A stretch of DNA of 64,000 nt from Solirubrobacter sp963792915 (lineage in GTDB: Bacteria > Actinomycetota > Thermoleophilia > Solirubrobacterales > Solirubrobacteraceae): the NCBI GenBank assembly GCA_963792915.1, contig CAWBYD010000003.1, positions 372,001 through 436,000 on the forward strand, read 5' to 3'. Shown piece by piece: positions 9,032 through 17,538 of the stretch; position 1 is the stretch's first letter, and every line of letters begins with the position of its first letter. Below the pieces are notes generated by a model. The model searched no databases and had not been told where the DNA came from. It worked only from the letters and a program-made list of their open reading frames with translations. A program made the translations under genes and the position numbers.

Positions 9032-9823
9032 GGGCTCGTCGAGGAACGCACCGATCTCGCCGACGGCGCGCTCCGGCTCGTCGAGCAGGAAAAGGTGCCC
9101 GCCGCCCCGGATCACGTGCAGCCGCGCGTTCGGGATCCGGGCCGCGAGCAGGCGGGCGTTGGCCAGCGGAACGGCGGGATCGTCGTCGCCGGCGACCACC
9201 AGCGTCGGATGCTCGATGCGGTGCAGCCACGGGAGGCTCGTCCAGCCGGCCGTGGCGTAGAGCTGGTACGCGTAGCCGAGCACGTTGGGGGGATGTGCGA
9301 GCCGCGCGCCGGCGTGCTCGGCCAGCACGCTCGGGTCGCGCGCCGTGCGGCCGCCGGCGATGTGCGGGATCGAGAGCTCGAGTAGCCGCGGGTGGTAATA
9401 GCGGGCCGGGCTGGCGAGCATCAGCGCGGCCATCGGCTTCGGCGGCATCCCGCCCAGGCCGGGCCCGGTGGCGCAGAGCACGAGCCGGCGCACCCGGTCC
9501 GGCGCTCGCCGCGCCAGTTCCTGCGCGAGCCCGCCGCCGAACGAGTAGCCGAGCACATCCGCGCGCCCGAGCGCCAGCACGTCCATCAGCTCGCACACGA
9601 TGCGCGAGAGGCTGCCCATCCGCAGCGGGAGCGTCGGCCGCTGCGAGAGGCCGACGCCGGGCGCATCGAACGCCACCAGCTCGCGTCCGGGCAGCAGCCG
9701 CTCGAGCGGCGCCCACATGTCGAGGTTCGCGCCGATGCCGGTGATCAGCAGCAGCGGAGGGCCCTCGCCGTGGCGGCCGACGCGCAGCCGCAGCCCCGAC
9801 ACATCGACGAACGACTCCTTCAT
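9026..9823 (-). CDS. phaZ: Intracellular poly(3-hydroxyalkanoate) depolymerase (PhaZ)
   Basis: 265-residue alpha/beta hydrolase matching medium-chain-length PHA depolymerases of the Pseudomonas PhaZ kind throughout: ITGIGANLDMWAPL at the start, ASPARYYHPR and GGRTARDPSVLAEHA in the lid, and a closing strip VVAGDDDPAVPL...RIPNARLHVI. Catalytic Ser94 is in GYSFGG, the Asp is at about 214-215 and the His at 243 (GGGHLFL). It mobilises stored PHA inside the cell and lies upstream of phaC on the same strand. The ATG at 9823 overlaps the stop of the PucR-type regulator by four bases, so regulator and depolymerase are coupled. Its stop lies inside the phaC operator palindrome. Confidence 0.9.
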   Translation of the reverse strand: MKESFVDVSGLRLRVGRHGEGPPLLLITGIGANLDMWAPLERLLPGRELVAFDAPGVGLSQRPTLPLRMGSLSRIVCELMDVLALGRADVLGYSFGGGLAQELARRAPDRVRRLVLCATGPGLGGMPPKPMAALMLASPARYYHPRLLELSIPHIAGGRTARDPSVLAEHAGARLAHPPNVLGYAYQLYATAGWTSLPWLHRIEHPTLVVAGDDDPAVPLANARLLAARIPNARLHVIRGGGHLFLLDEPERAVGEIGAFLDEPL

Positions 9824-11046
9824 TGCTCAGTCAGCCGGATCGCGATCAGCAGGTCGATGACGTCCGGCAGCCGGCGCAGGTCGCTCCCGGTCCTCTCCTC
9901 GATCCGCGCCAGCCGGTAGTGCGCGGTGTTGGGGTGGATGAGCAGCGCCGCGGCGGCGGCCTTGGCGTTGAGGTCGGCGTTGGCGTACGCCAGCAGCGTG
10001 TCGATCAGCTGGCCGCCGTGCCGGCGATCCTCGGCGAGGAAGGACGCGATCTCGGGCGCGATGAGCCGTCGCGCGGCGTCGTCGTTGCGCAGCGTCAGGT
10101 ACTCGAAGGCGTTCAGGTCGGGCAACGAGAGGACGCCGCCGCCGGTCGCGACCACCCGCCGCAACGCCAGCGTCGCTTCCCGATACGCCGCGCCGAGCGC
10201 CGCTGGGCCGTCGCGCATCGTGCTCACGCCGACGGCCAGCACGACGCCCTGCTTCGCCGTTCGTTCGCAGGCCTTCGCCAAGGGCGCACGCAGCGCCGGC
10301 CGCTCGCCCGCGGGCTGCGCTCGCACGATCAGGATCTCGCCGTGGCGCGTGACCGTGAGCGGCTCGTGAGGTCCGCGCAGCGCCGTGGCGAGGGTGCGCG
10401 CCGCCCGCGGCAGTGCGCCCGCGTCCTCGGGCTCGTTCGTGGCCACGGCGGCGACGAGCACGCAGCGGGCGTCGGGCCCGAGACCCAGGTCGCGCGCGGC
10501 CGCGATCCCGGCCGCGGTCTGCGGGCTCCCGACGCCGAGCAGGTCCTCGAGCAGGTCGCGGTGAACACGGTCGGCGTCCGCTTGCAGGAGGTGCTGGGCT
10601 TCGAGGTAGGCGGCGCTGGCGTGGGTCGTGACGAGGTCGACATAGTCGATCACCGCACCAGCGGCCGCGAGCGCTTGCTCGGCTGCGCGAGCGCCCGTGC
10701 GCGACGCGTCGAGGACCGCGTCCCACAGGATCGTGTGGTAGGTGCGGAACGCGGCGAGGAAATCGGCGAGCGGGATGCCCTGGCGAGCCCGGCGGGCGGC
10801 GTGGCGTTCGATGAAGGCGAGCTCGCGGGGCTTCACGATCCGACCCCGGCGCAGGACGTCGCACAGCAGCTCGTGGTGCTCATCGACGTGCCGGCGCGCG
10901 TCCTCGACGACCGCGGGGCCCGCGTCGCGGTAGGAGGGGATGCGGGCGAGGAAGCGGTCGACGACGGCGGTCACGAGCGCCTCTCGATCGGCCTCCAGCG
11001 CGTTCGCGATCTCCTCCGTCGTGGTGACGGTGGCCATGCGACCCAT
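9820..11046 (-). CDS. PucR/CdaR-type transcriptional regulator
   Basis: About 408 residues. The N-terminal 200 residues are helical sensor-like (FLARIPSYRDAG...YHTILWDAVLDASR), followed by a GGDEF-like degenerate domain, and a C-terminal PucR helix-turn-helix (LIDTLLAYANADLNAKAAAAALLIHPNTAHYRLARIEERTG). The family controls catabolic and storage genes in actinobacteria. Starts at 11046 or 11037 are both possible; neither has a clear RBS. The gene is divergent from an acyl-CoA ligase, and the palindrome TTGTA-N7-CACAA begins at its start codon, which would suit autoregulation. It is coupled to phaZ downstream. It is one of two candidate regulators of the shared palindrome. Confidence 0.87.
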   Translation of the reverse strand: MGRMATVTTTEEIANALEADREALVTAVVDRFLARIPSYRDAGPAVVEDARRHVDEHHELLCDVLRRGRIVKPRELAFIERHAARRARQGIPLADFLAAFRTYHTILWDAVLDASRTGARAAEQALAAAGAVIDYVDLVTTHASAAYLEAQHLLQADADRVHRDLLEDLLGVGSPQTAAGIAAARDLGLGPDARCVLVAAVATNEPEDAGALPRAARTLATALRGPHEPLTVTRHGEILIVRAQPAGERPALRAPLAKACERTAKQGVVLAVGVSTMRDGPAALGAAYREATLALRRVVATGGGVLSLPDLNAFEYLTLRNDDAARRLIAPEIASFLAEDRRHGGQLIDTLLAYANADLNAKAAAAALLIHPNTAHYRLARIEERTGSDLRRLPDVIDLLIAIRLTEQ

Positions 11047-11122
11047 TGTAACCCGCTCACAAAAGGATCCCGTCGAGTTCGGTTCCGCGCCCCATGACTG
11101 GACCCTTCGGCGGCCATAGCTT
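11046..11122 (+). promoter_or_regulatory. Acyl-CoA ligase promoter with TTGTA-N7-CACAA operator
   Basis: TTGTAACCCGCTCACAA is at 11046-11062, CATGAC at 11093-11098 and TAGCTT at 11117-11122. TAGCTT fits the actinobacterial -10 form TANNNT. Transcription would start at or near the ATG at 11130, so the ligase mRNA may be leaderless, in keeping with the absence of a Shine-Dalgarno there. The palindrome also covers the start of the divergent PucR gene, so one protein could control both. Confidence 0.62.
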
Positions 11123-11129
11123 GTCAGCC

Positions 11130-12596
11130 ATGCCCAATCTCGCCACCCTCCTGACAAACAGCGCCGCTCGCTACCCGAACCGCGTCGCGATCGGACTCGA
11201 CGCGCTGGAACTCACCTACGACGCTCTGCAGGCCGCCACCGAGCGGGTCGCCGGGCTGCTGCGCACGAAGGGCGTCGCGCCGGGTGACCGCGTCGCGATC
11301 ATGCTGCCCAACGTCCCAGAGTTCGCGATCTGTTACTACGGCGCGCTGCGCGCCGGGGCGGTCGTGGTTCCGATGAACGTCCTGCTCAAGGAACGTGAGG
11401 TGGCGTTCTACCTGCGCGACTCCGGCGCCGGCGTGATCTTCGCCTGGCACGAATTCGCCGACGCGGCGCACGCCGGCGCCGAGCAGGTGGACGCGCAGGT
11501 GGTCCTGGTCGAGCCGGGCGAGCTCGAGCCGCTGCTCGCCCGCTGCGAGCCCGAGCCCGCCGTCGTCGACCGCGCGGACGACGACACCGCGGTGATCCTC
11601 TACACGTCCGGGACGACCGGCACGCCGAAGGGCGCCGAGCTCACGCACGGCAATCTCGGCCACAACGTCGAGGCGTCCATCGCGCTGTTCGGCTTTGACG
11701 AGACGACGGTGGCGCTCGGCGCGTTGCCGTTCTTTCACGCCTTCGGCCAGACGTGCGCGCTGAACGCCACGATCGCCGTCGGCGGCCGGTTGACGCTGCT
11801 CCCGCGTTTCGACGCCGGCCGCGCCCTCTCGATCATCCCGCGCGACCGCGTGACGGTGTTCGAGGGCGTCCCGACGATGTACGCCGCGATGCTCAACCAC
11901 CGAGCCGCCGCGGACACGTCCACGCTCGCGATCTGCATCTCGGGCGGCGCAGCCCTGCCGGTCGAGGTGATGCAGGCGTTCGAGGCGCGGTTCGGCTGCC
12001 TGGTGCTCGAGGGCTACGGCCTGTCGGAGACCTCGCCGGTCGCCTGCTTCAACCGCCGCGACCGCGAGCGCAAGCCGGGCTCCATCGGGCTTCCGATCGA
12101 CGGCGTACAGCTGCGCGTCGCGGAGGATGGCGAGCTGCTCGTCCGTGGCCGCAACGTCATGAAGGGCTACTGGGACCGCGCCCAGGCGACGGCGGACGCG
12201 ATCGACGCCGACGGCTGGTTCCGCACCGGCGACATCGCCCGCGTCGACGGCGACGGCTACTTCTACATCGTCGACCGCAAGAAGGACGTCGTGATCCGCG
12301 GCGGCTTCAACGTCTACCCGCGCGAGATCGAGGAGGTCTTCTACGAGCACCCGGACGTGCGCGAGGTGGCGGTGATCGGCGTCGCTCACGAGACGCTCGG
12401 CGAGGAGGTCGGCGCGGCCGTCGCTCTGAAGGCCGGCGCGACGGCGACCGCCGGAGAGCTGCGCGCGTTCGTCAAGGACCGCGTGGCCGCCTACAAGTAC
12501 CCGCGTCACGTCTGGTTCGTGGCCGAGCTCCCGAAGGGTCCGACGGGCAAGATCCTCAAGCGCGAGATCGAGATCCCGGCCGCCGTCGATGACTGA
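11130..12596 (+). CDS. Long-chain acyl-CoA synthetase (AMP-forming)
   Basis: 488 residues, ANL superfamily. The P-loop-like YTSGTTGTPKGAELTHGN, the adenylate-binding EGYGLSETSPV, the hinge region WFRTGDIARVDGDGYFYIVDRKKDVVIRGGFNVYPREIEEV and the catalytic lysine strip GPTGKILKRE are all present. The product activates a carboxylic acid, probably a fatty acid, to its CoA thioester for beta-oxidation or PHA synthesis. The ATG at 11130 is chosen because MPNLATLLTNSAARYPNRVAI is the natural family N-terminus and the -10 element lies 8 bases upstream. It is divergent from the PucR regulator and followed, after its own promoter region, by the DUF3556 operon. Confidence 0.9.
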   Translation: MPNLATLLTNSAARYPNRVAIGLDALELTYDALQAATERVAGLLRTKGVAPGDRVAIMLPNVPEFAICYYGALRAGAVVVPMNVLLKEREVAFYLRDSGAGVIFAWHEFADAAHAGAEQVDAQVVLVEPGELEPLLARCEPEPAVVDRADDDTAVILYTSGTTGTPKGAELTHGNLGHNVEASIALFGFDETTVALGALPFFHAFGQTCALNATIAVGGRLTLLPRFDAGRALSIIPRDRVTVFEGVPTMYAAMLNHRAAADTSTLAICISGGAALPVEVMQAFEARFGCLVLEGYGLSETSPVACFNRRDRERKPGSIGLPIDGVQLRVAEDGELLVRGRNVMKGYWDRAQATADAIDADGWFRTGDIARVDGDGYFYIVDRKKDVVIRGGFNVYPREIEEVFYEHPDVREVAVIGVAHETLGEEVGAAVALKAGATATAGELRAFVKDRVAAYKYPRHVWFVAELPKGPTGKILKREIEIPAAVDD

Positions 12597-12624
12597 TCTC
12601 GCTGGACGACGAGTCGCGCGGGCA

Positions 12625-12701
12625 TTGTGGCGGCGCCACAACCGCTCGCCCGGATTCGTCACTGAGAGCCCATGTTTCGCGCCTCGCCGTGCTCGTAGCT
12701 T
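12625..12701 (+). promoter_or_regulatory. DUF3556 operon promoter with TTGTG-N7-CACAA operator
   Basis: TTGTGGCGGCGCCACAA (perfect 7-bp arms) is at 12625-12641, CATGTT at 12671-12676 and TAGCTT at 12696-12701. The distance from palindrome start to TAGCTT is 71 nt, identical to the promoter at 11046. The predicted leader is about 34 nt with a GCGAGGAG ribosome site before the ATG at 12741. Confidence 0.65.
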
Positions 12702-12726
12702 GCCCGTGCTCCGTCACATCGAGTCA

Positions 12727-12792
12727 AAGCGAGGAGAGCAATGGGCCTGACCACAGGAGATTTCCCACCGGTTGATCCGGCGACGTTCATGG
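12727..12792 (+). repeat. Initiation-region repeat, copy 1
   Basis: AAGCGAGGAGAGCA at 12727-12740, the start codon, and GTTGATCCGGCGACGTTCAT from 12771 recur at 17472-17538 in front of and inside the SDR gene. The second block is at codon 11 in both genes and matches 21 of 22 bases. It encodes PVDPATFM. In this gene the peptide is part of the normal DUF3556 N-terminus, so this copy is likely the source. Confidence 0.7.
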
Positions 12793-14495
12793 ACACCCCG
12801 TACCGCGAGCGGATCAAGACGCTGTCGCGGCACTGGGCCGAATACGGCTTCGGCGCGCCGAAGATCACCACGCTGGTCTACATCGCGAAGCTGCTGTTCT
12901 TCTACGTGCTCGGCGGCGCGCTCGTTGCCACGCTCACGTCCGGGCTGAACCCGCTGCACCCGGCCGCGTGGTGGGCCGACCTGGTCGTCTATCAGAAGGC
13001 CGTCCTGTGGACGGTGCTGCTGGAGTGCCTCGGCGTGGCGGGCTCGTGGGGCCCGCTGGCCGGGCACTTCAAGCCGATGACCGGCGGCGTCCGCTACTGG
13101 GCGCGGCCGGGCACGATCCGGCTGCCGCCGTGGCCCGAGAAGGTCCCGTTCACCACGGGCGACGGGCGCACTCGCGTCGACGTCGCGCTCTATGTCGCGC
13201 TGCTCGCGAGCGTCGTGGTGGCGCTGGCGCTGCCGGCGGTCACCACGGCCTCGATCGTCCCGATCATCGCGCTGCTGGTCGTGCTCGGCCTGCGCGACAA
13301 GACGATCTTCATCGCCGCCCGCGGTGAGCAGTACCTGCCGGCGCTGATCTTCTTCGCCTTCTACCCGTACGTCGACATGATCGTGGCCGCGAAGCTGCTG
13401 ATCGTGACCGTGTGGTGTGGTGCGGCGTTCTCGAAGTTCGGGCGCCACTTCGCCAACGTGGTCCCGCCGATGGTCTCCAACACGCCATGGCTCACGTCCA
13501 AGGCGATCAAGCGCCTCCACTACCGCAATTTCCCGAGCGACCTGCGTCCGTCCGAACGCGCCGTCGGCCTTGCGCACGTCGGCGGCACCTTCGTCGAGTT
13601 CGTGACCCCGCTGATCCTGCTGTTCTCACACAACCCGACCGTCACCGTGGCCGCCGTCGTGCTGATGATCGGCTTTCACCTGTTCATCATCTCGACGTTC
13701 CCGCTGGCTGTGCCGCTGGAGTGGAACGCCCTGTTCATCTACATCACGGCGTTCCTCTTCCTCGGCCATGCGAACCCCGCGGGCTTCGGGCTCGGCGACA
13801 TGGACCCGGCGCTGCTCGTGGTGACCGTCGCCGGACTGCTGTTCCTGCCGGTGCTCGGCAACCTGCGCCCCGACCTCGTCTCGTTCCTGCCCTCGATGCG
13901 TCAATACGCGGGCAACTGGGCCTCCGCGATGTGGGCGCTGGCGCCGGACGCGGAGGCCAAGCTCAACCAGCACATCGTCAAGGGCGCCCCGATGCAGAAG
14001 GACCAGCTCAGCGCGATCTACGGGCCCGAGGCGGCCGCGGTCGTGATGGCGCAGACGCTTGGCTGGCGCTCGCTGCACAGCCAGGGCCGCGGCCTGAACT
14101 CGGTCATGATCAACCAGCTCGGCGAGGACATCGACCGCTACTCGCTGCTGGAGGGCGAGTTCGCCTGCAACGCGATCATCGGCTTCAATTTCGGTGACGG
14201 GCACCTGCACGATCACCGCCTGATCGCGGCGATCCAGAAGCGCTGCCAGTTCGCGCCCGGCGAGTTCATCGTCGTCTGGGTCGAGTCCGAGCCGGTCGGC
14301 AACGGGCGTCAGCAGTACCTCGTGATCGACGCCGCGGTCGGGATCGTCGAGCGCGGCAGCTGGGCGGTCAAGGACGCGGTGGCCGAGCAGCCGTGGCTGG
14401 AGAACGGCCCGATCGCCACCCAGGTCGACCACCGGATGCCCGGCTACGTGCGCGTCAGCCACGCAGGCGAGCGGCGCCTGGTGGTGGCGGCATGA
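12741..14495 (+). CDS. DUF3556 multi-pass membrane protein
   Basis: 584 residues. The N-terminus (FPPVDPATFM...RIKTLSRHWAEYGFGAPK) and overall pattern match DUF3556, a family known from mycobacteria and relatives with no assigned function. Residues 45-420 hold about eight to ten membrane helices. A soluble C-terminal domain of about 150 residues follows, containing FACNAIIGFNFGDGHLHDHRLI and a strand-rich end. His residues in the last third (GHLHDHR) could bind a metal, but this is speculation. It starts an operon whose second gene, an FAD oxidoreductase, overlaps its stop by four bases, followed by an acyl-CoA ligase and an SDR. Context suggests membrane-linked lipid or PHA metabolism. The RBS is GCGAGGAG. 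Confidence 0.85.
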   Translation: MGLTTGDFPPVDPATFMDTPYRERIKTLSRHWAEYGFGAPKITTLVYIAKLLFFYVLGGALVATLTSGLNPLHPAAWWADLVVYQKAVLWTVLLECLGVAGSWGPLAGHFKPMTGGVRYWARPGTIRLPPWPEKVPFTTGDGRTRVDVALYVALLASVVVALALPAVTTASIVPIIALLVVLGLRDKTIFIAARGEQYLPALIFFAFYPYVDMIVAAKLLIVTVWCGAAFSKFGRHFANVVPPMVSNTPWLTSKAIKRLHYRNFPSDLRPSERAVGLAHVGGTFVEFVTPLILLFSHNPTVTVAAVVLMIGFHLFIISTFPLAVPLEWNALFIYITAFLFLGHANPAGFGLGDMDPALLVVTVAGLLFLPVLGNLRPDLVSFLPSMRQYAGNWASAMWALAPDAEAKLNQHIVKGAPMQKDQLSAIYGPEAAAVVMAQTLGWRSLHSQGRGLNSVMINQLGEDIDRYSLLEGEFACNAIIGFNFGDGHLHDHRLIAAIQKRCQFAPGEFIVVWVESEPVGNGRQQYLVIDAAVGIVERGSWAVKDAVAEQPWLENGPIATQVDHRMPGYVRVSHAGERRLVVAA

Positions 14496-15940
14496 CCAGC
14501 GCCGTGATCGTCGGCAGCGGGCCCAACGGGCTCGCTGCCGCGGTGACCCTCGCCGCCGAGGGCGTCGACGTGACCGTGCTCGAGGCCGCCGAGGTGCTCG
14601 GCGGCGGGACCCGCAGCAGCGAATTGACGCTCCCCGGGCTGATCCACGACGAGTGCTCGGCGGCGCACCCGCTCGCACTCGACACGCCGTTCTCGCGGCG
14701 CTTCGACCTCGCCGCCCACGGCCTGAGCTGGCTGTGGCCGCAGGTGCAATACGCGCACCCGCTCGACGGTGGCTCCGGTGCCGCGGCGTACCGCTCGATC
14801 GAGCGGACCACCGCGGGGCTGGGCGCGGACGGCGGGCGCTGGCGGGCGCTGTTCGGCCCGCTGGCCGAGCGCTTTGACGCGATCGCGGAGGACTTCCTGC
14901 GTCCGATGCTGCACGTCCCGGCGCATCCGCTGGCCCTGGCGCGCTTCGGCGCGGTCTCCGGGCTGCCGGCGGCGGTGCTGGCGCGGGTGTTCGCGACGCC
15001 CGAGGCACGCGCGCTGTTCGCGGGCGTCGCCGCGCACGCGTTCCGGCCGTTCCGGTCGCCGATGTCGTCGGCGATCGGCGTCACGCTCGGGACGGCCGCG
15101 CATCGCTTCGGCTGGCCGGTCGCGCAGGGCGGCTCGGCGGCGATCAGCGGCGCGATGCTCTCGCTGCTCGAGGACCACGGCGCGAAGTACGAGACCGGCG
15201 TCTACGTCTCGTCGCTCGCGGACCTCGGCTCCCCGGACATCGTGATGCTCGATGTCGCGCCGGCCGCGGCGGCTCGGATCGCCGGCGAGCGGATGCCGCG
15301 CCGGATCGCCCGCGCGCTCACGCGCTACCGGCACGGTCCCGGGACGTTCAAGGTCGACTACGCGATCGCCGGCGGCGTCCCGTGGACGCACGCAGACTCG
15401 CGCGTGGCCGGCACCGTGCACGTCGGCGGCAGCGCCGGCGAGATCGCCGCCGCCGAGCGCGACGTGGGCAGGGGCCGCATGCCGGAGCGTCCGTTCGTAC
15501 TCGTCTGCCAGCAGTACCTCGCCGACCCGAGCCGCTCCAGCGGCGACATCCATCCGCTGTATGCGTACGCGCACGTGCCCGCCGGCTACGCCGGTGACGC
15601 GACGGCGGCGATCGAGGGACAGATCGAACGCTTCGCGCCCGGCTTCCGCGAGCGCATCCTGGCCCGCCACGTCCGCAGCGTGTCGGCGATGGAGGCGCAC
15701 AACGTCAACTACGTCGGCGGTGACGTCGTCACCGGCGCGAACGACCCGCGCCAGATGGTGTTCCGCCCGCGGGTCGCCCTCGACCCCTACGCCACCGGCA
15801 TCCCGGGCGTCTACCTGTGCTCGGCAGCCACGCCGCCCGGCGCGGGCGCCCACGGCATGTGCGGCTACAACGCCGCCCACTCCGCGCTGCGGCGCGCCGG
15901 CGTCACCGATCCGGCGCCGGCGCCGGCCGGCGTCAGCTGA
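14492..15940 (+). CDS. Phytoene-dehydrogenase-like FAD oxidoreductase
   Basis: 482 residues. The N-terminal Rossmann FAD motif VIVGSGPNGLAAAVTLAAEG and the acidic end of the second strand (VTVLEAAEVLGGGTRS) are clear. The C-terminal FAD strip is YLCSAATPPGAGAHGMCGYNAAHSAL. This pattern fits the NAD(P)/FAD-dependent oxidoreductases related to PYROXD2 and phytoene desaturase, not carotenoid enzymes themselves; no crt genes are nearby. The ATG overlaps the DUF3556 stop (ATGA), so the two proteins are probably made in matched amounts. A role oxidising a lipid substrate delivered by, or held near, the membrane protein is inference. Confidence 0.85.
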   Translation: MTSAVIVGSGPNGLAAAVTLAAEGVDVTVLEAAEVLGGGTRSSELTLPGLIHDECSAAHPLALDTPFSRRFDLAAHGLSWLWPQVQYAHPLDGGSGAAAYRSIERTTAGLGADGGRWRALFGPLAERFDAIAEDFLRPMLHVPAHPLALARFGAVSGLPAAVLARVFATPEARALFAGVAAHAFRPFRSPMSSAIGVTLGTAAHRFGWPVAQGGSAAISGAMLSLLEDHGAKYETGVYVSSLADLGSPDIVMLDVAPAAAARIAGERMPRRIARALTRYRHGPGTFKVDYAIAGGVPWTHADSRVAGTVHVGGSAGEIAAAERDVGRGRMPERPFVLVCQQYLADPSRSSGDIHPLYAYAHVPAGYAGDATAAIEGQIERFAPGFRERILARHVRSVSAMEAHNVNYVGGDVVTGANDPRQMVFRPRVALDPYATGIPGVYLCSAATPPGAGAHGMCGYNAAHSALRRAGVTDPAPAPAGVS

Positions 15941-15970
15941 ATCCAACACGAATCCACGAGGAGCAACACG

Positions 15971-17440
15971 ATGTCCGTTTCCGAGGCCCTGCGCGTCCCC
16001 CTGGCCGCGCTGCCCGACACCCGCGCCGCCGCGCAGCCCGGCGCCCCAGCGATCGCCGACGACGCCGTCGCGCTCGACAACGCCGCGTTCGCCGAGCGCG
16101 TCGCCCGTGCCGCGGCCGTGCTCGCGCGGCTCTGCGTCGGCGAGGGCGACGTCGTCGCGATCGCCCTCCCGAACCGCGTCGAGCTGGTCATCGCGCTGTT
16201 CGCCGCCTGGCGGCTCGGCGCGGCCGCGACGCCGGTCAACCCGGCGTTGACCCGGGCGGAGATGCAGTATCAGGTCGACGACGCCGCGGCCAAGGTGGTG
16301 ATCGGCGATGGGCTCGAGCTCGACGCGACCGTCGTCGACGTCGGCGCGCTCGCCGCGGAGCCCTCGCTGCACGCCGCGAGCGCCGACGTGCGCCCCGACA
16401 CGCTCGCGCTGCTGATCTACACCAGCGGGACGACCGGCAAGCCCAAGGGCGTGATGCTCGACCACGCCAACCTCGCCGCGATGTGCGGCATGACACGCGC
16501 CGCGCTCGGCATCACCTGGGAAGACCACAGCCTGCTGATCCTGCCGCTGTTTCACGTCAACGGCATCGTCGTGGGAACGCTCACGCCGCTGCTCGCCGGC
16601 GGCCGCGTCACGATCGCCGGACGCTTCAGCCCCAAGACGTTCTTCGGCCTCGTCGAGCGCATCCGCCCGACCTACTTCTCGGCCGTCCCGGCGATCTACG
16701 CGATCCTCACCTCGCTGCCGGGCGCCGGGCGCGCCGACACGTCGTCGCTCCGGCTCGTGGTCTGCGGCGCGGCACCGATGCCGGCGGAGCTGATCGCGCG
16801 CGTCGAGCGCACGCTCGGGGTCGTCCTGGTCGAGGGCTACGGCCTCTCGGAAGGCTCGTGCGCCTCGACGCTCAACCCCTACGACGGCGTGCGCAAGCCC
16901 GGCACGGTCGGCCGCCCGCTGCGCGGCCAGGAGGTCCGTGTCGTCGACATCCATGACCAACCCGTCGCCCAAGGCGAGCGCGGCGAGGTCGTCATCCGCG
17001 GCGCCAACGTGATGCGCGGATACCTCAACCGGCCCGAGGACACCGCCAAGACGATCATCGACGGCTGGCTGCACACCGGCGACGTCGGCATCTTCGACTC
17101 CGACGGCTACCTGCGGATCGTCGACCGCATCAAGGACATGATCATCCGCGGCGGCGAGAACATCTACCCCAAGGAGATCGAGACCGCGCTCTACGCCCAC
17201 CCCGGCGTGCTCGAAGCCGCCGTGGTCGGCCGCCCCGACGACGTCCTCGGCGAGGTCGTCATGGCGTACGTCGCGCTGCGCCCGCACGCCGAGGTCACCG
17301 TCGAGGACCTGCACGCGGCCTGCGCCGAACGGCTCGCCAAGTACAAGCGACCTGCGGGCATCGAGATCCTCCACGAACTCCCGAAGAACGCGATCGGCAA
17401 GATCGACAAGCCCGCGCTGCGCGCCCTGCCGAAGGCGTAG
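15971..17440 (+). CDS. Acyl-CoA synthetase (AMP-forming), second copy
   Basis: 489 residues, ANL superfamily. The core motifs are YTSGTTGKPKGVMLDHAN, VEGYGLSEGSCAS, WLHTGDVGIFDSDGYLRIVDRIKDMIIRGGENIYPKEIE and the C-terminal lysine in NAIGKIDKPAL. It lies 30 bases after the oxidoreductase with a GAGGAG site 7 bases before the ATG, in the DUF3556 operon. It differs enough from the ligase at 11130 (for example LFHVNGIVVG against FFHAFGQTC at the acyl pocket) to expect a different acid substrate. Which acid is not evident. Confidence 0.9.
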   Translation: MSVSEALRVPLAALPDTRAAAQPGAPAIADDAVALDNAAFAERVARAAAVLARLCVGEGDVVAIALPNRVELVIALFAAWRLGAAATPVNPALTRAEMQYQVDDAAAKVVIGDGLELDATVVDVGALAAEPSLHAASADVRPDTLALLIYTSGTTGKPKGVMLDHANLAAMCGMTRAALGITWEDHSLLILPLFHVNGIVVGTLTPLLAGGRVTIAGRFSPKTFFGLVERIRPTYFSAVPAIYAILTSLPGAGRADTSSLRLVVCGAAPMPAELIARVERTLGVVLVEGYGLSEGSCASTLNPYDGVRKPGTVGRPLRGQEVRVVDIHDQPVAQGERGEVVIRGANVMRGYLNRPEDTAKTIIDGWLHTGDVGIFDSDGYLRIVDRIKDMIIRGGENIYPKEIETALYAHPGVLEAAVVGRPDDVLGEVVMAYVALRPHAEVTVEDLHAACAERLAKYKRPAGIEILHELPKNAIGKIDKPALRALPKA

Positions 17441-17471
17441 CTACGCCTTCGCCGGCGCCGCAAACCAACCC

Positions 17472-17538
17472 AAGCGAGGAGAGCAGATGAGCCTGTCCAC
17501 TACAAGCCCTGCGCCGGTCGATCCGGCGACGTTCATGG
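17472..17538 (+). repeat. Initiation-region repeat, copy 2
   Basis: AAGCGAGGAGAGCA at 17472-17485 plus GTCGATCCGGCGACGTTCAT from 17517 match the DUF3556 gene start at 12727-12792 at the same distance from the ATG (30 bases). Codons 4-10 between the blocks have diverged. Here the encoded PVDPATFM is an extension that SDR enzymes do not normally carry. Confidence 0.7.

Noticed and set aside
11124..12662. Minus-strand frame opposite the first acyl-CoA ligase
   Set aside because: No domain or motif; antisense shadow.
8953..12701. TTGTG-N7-CACAA as a CRP site
   Set aside because: The CRP consensus has N6 between TGTGA and TCACA; here the spacer makes a 17-bp odd palindrome, and no CRP gene is present.
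14444..17374. Minus-strand frame of 976 codons over the oxidoreductase and ligase
   Set aside because: Composition is that of an antisense shadow; the plus strand encodes full enzymes.
17440..17487. TAGCTACG near 17440 as a fifth PHA-type promoter
   Set aside because: No palindrome 71-73 nt upstream; it follows a stop codon by chance.
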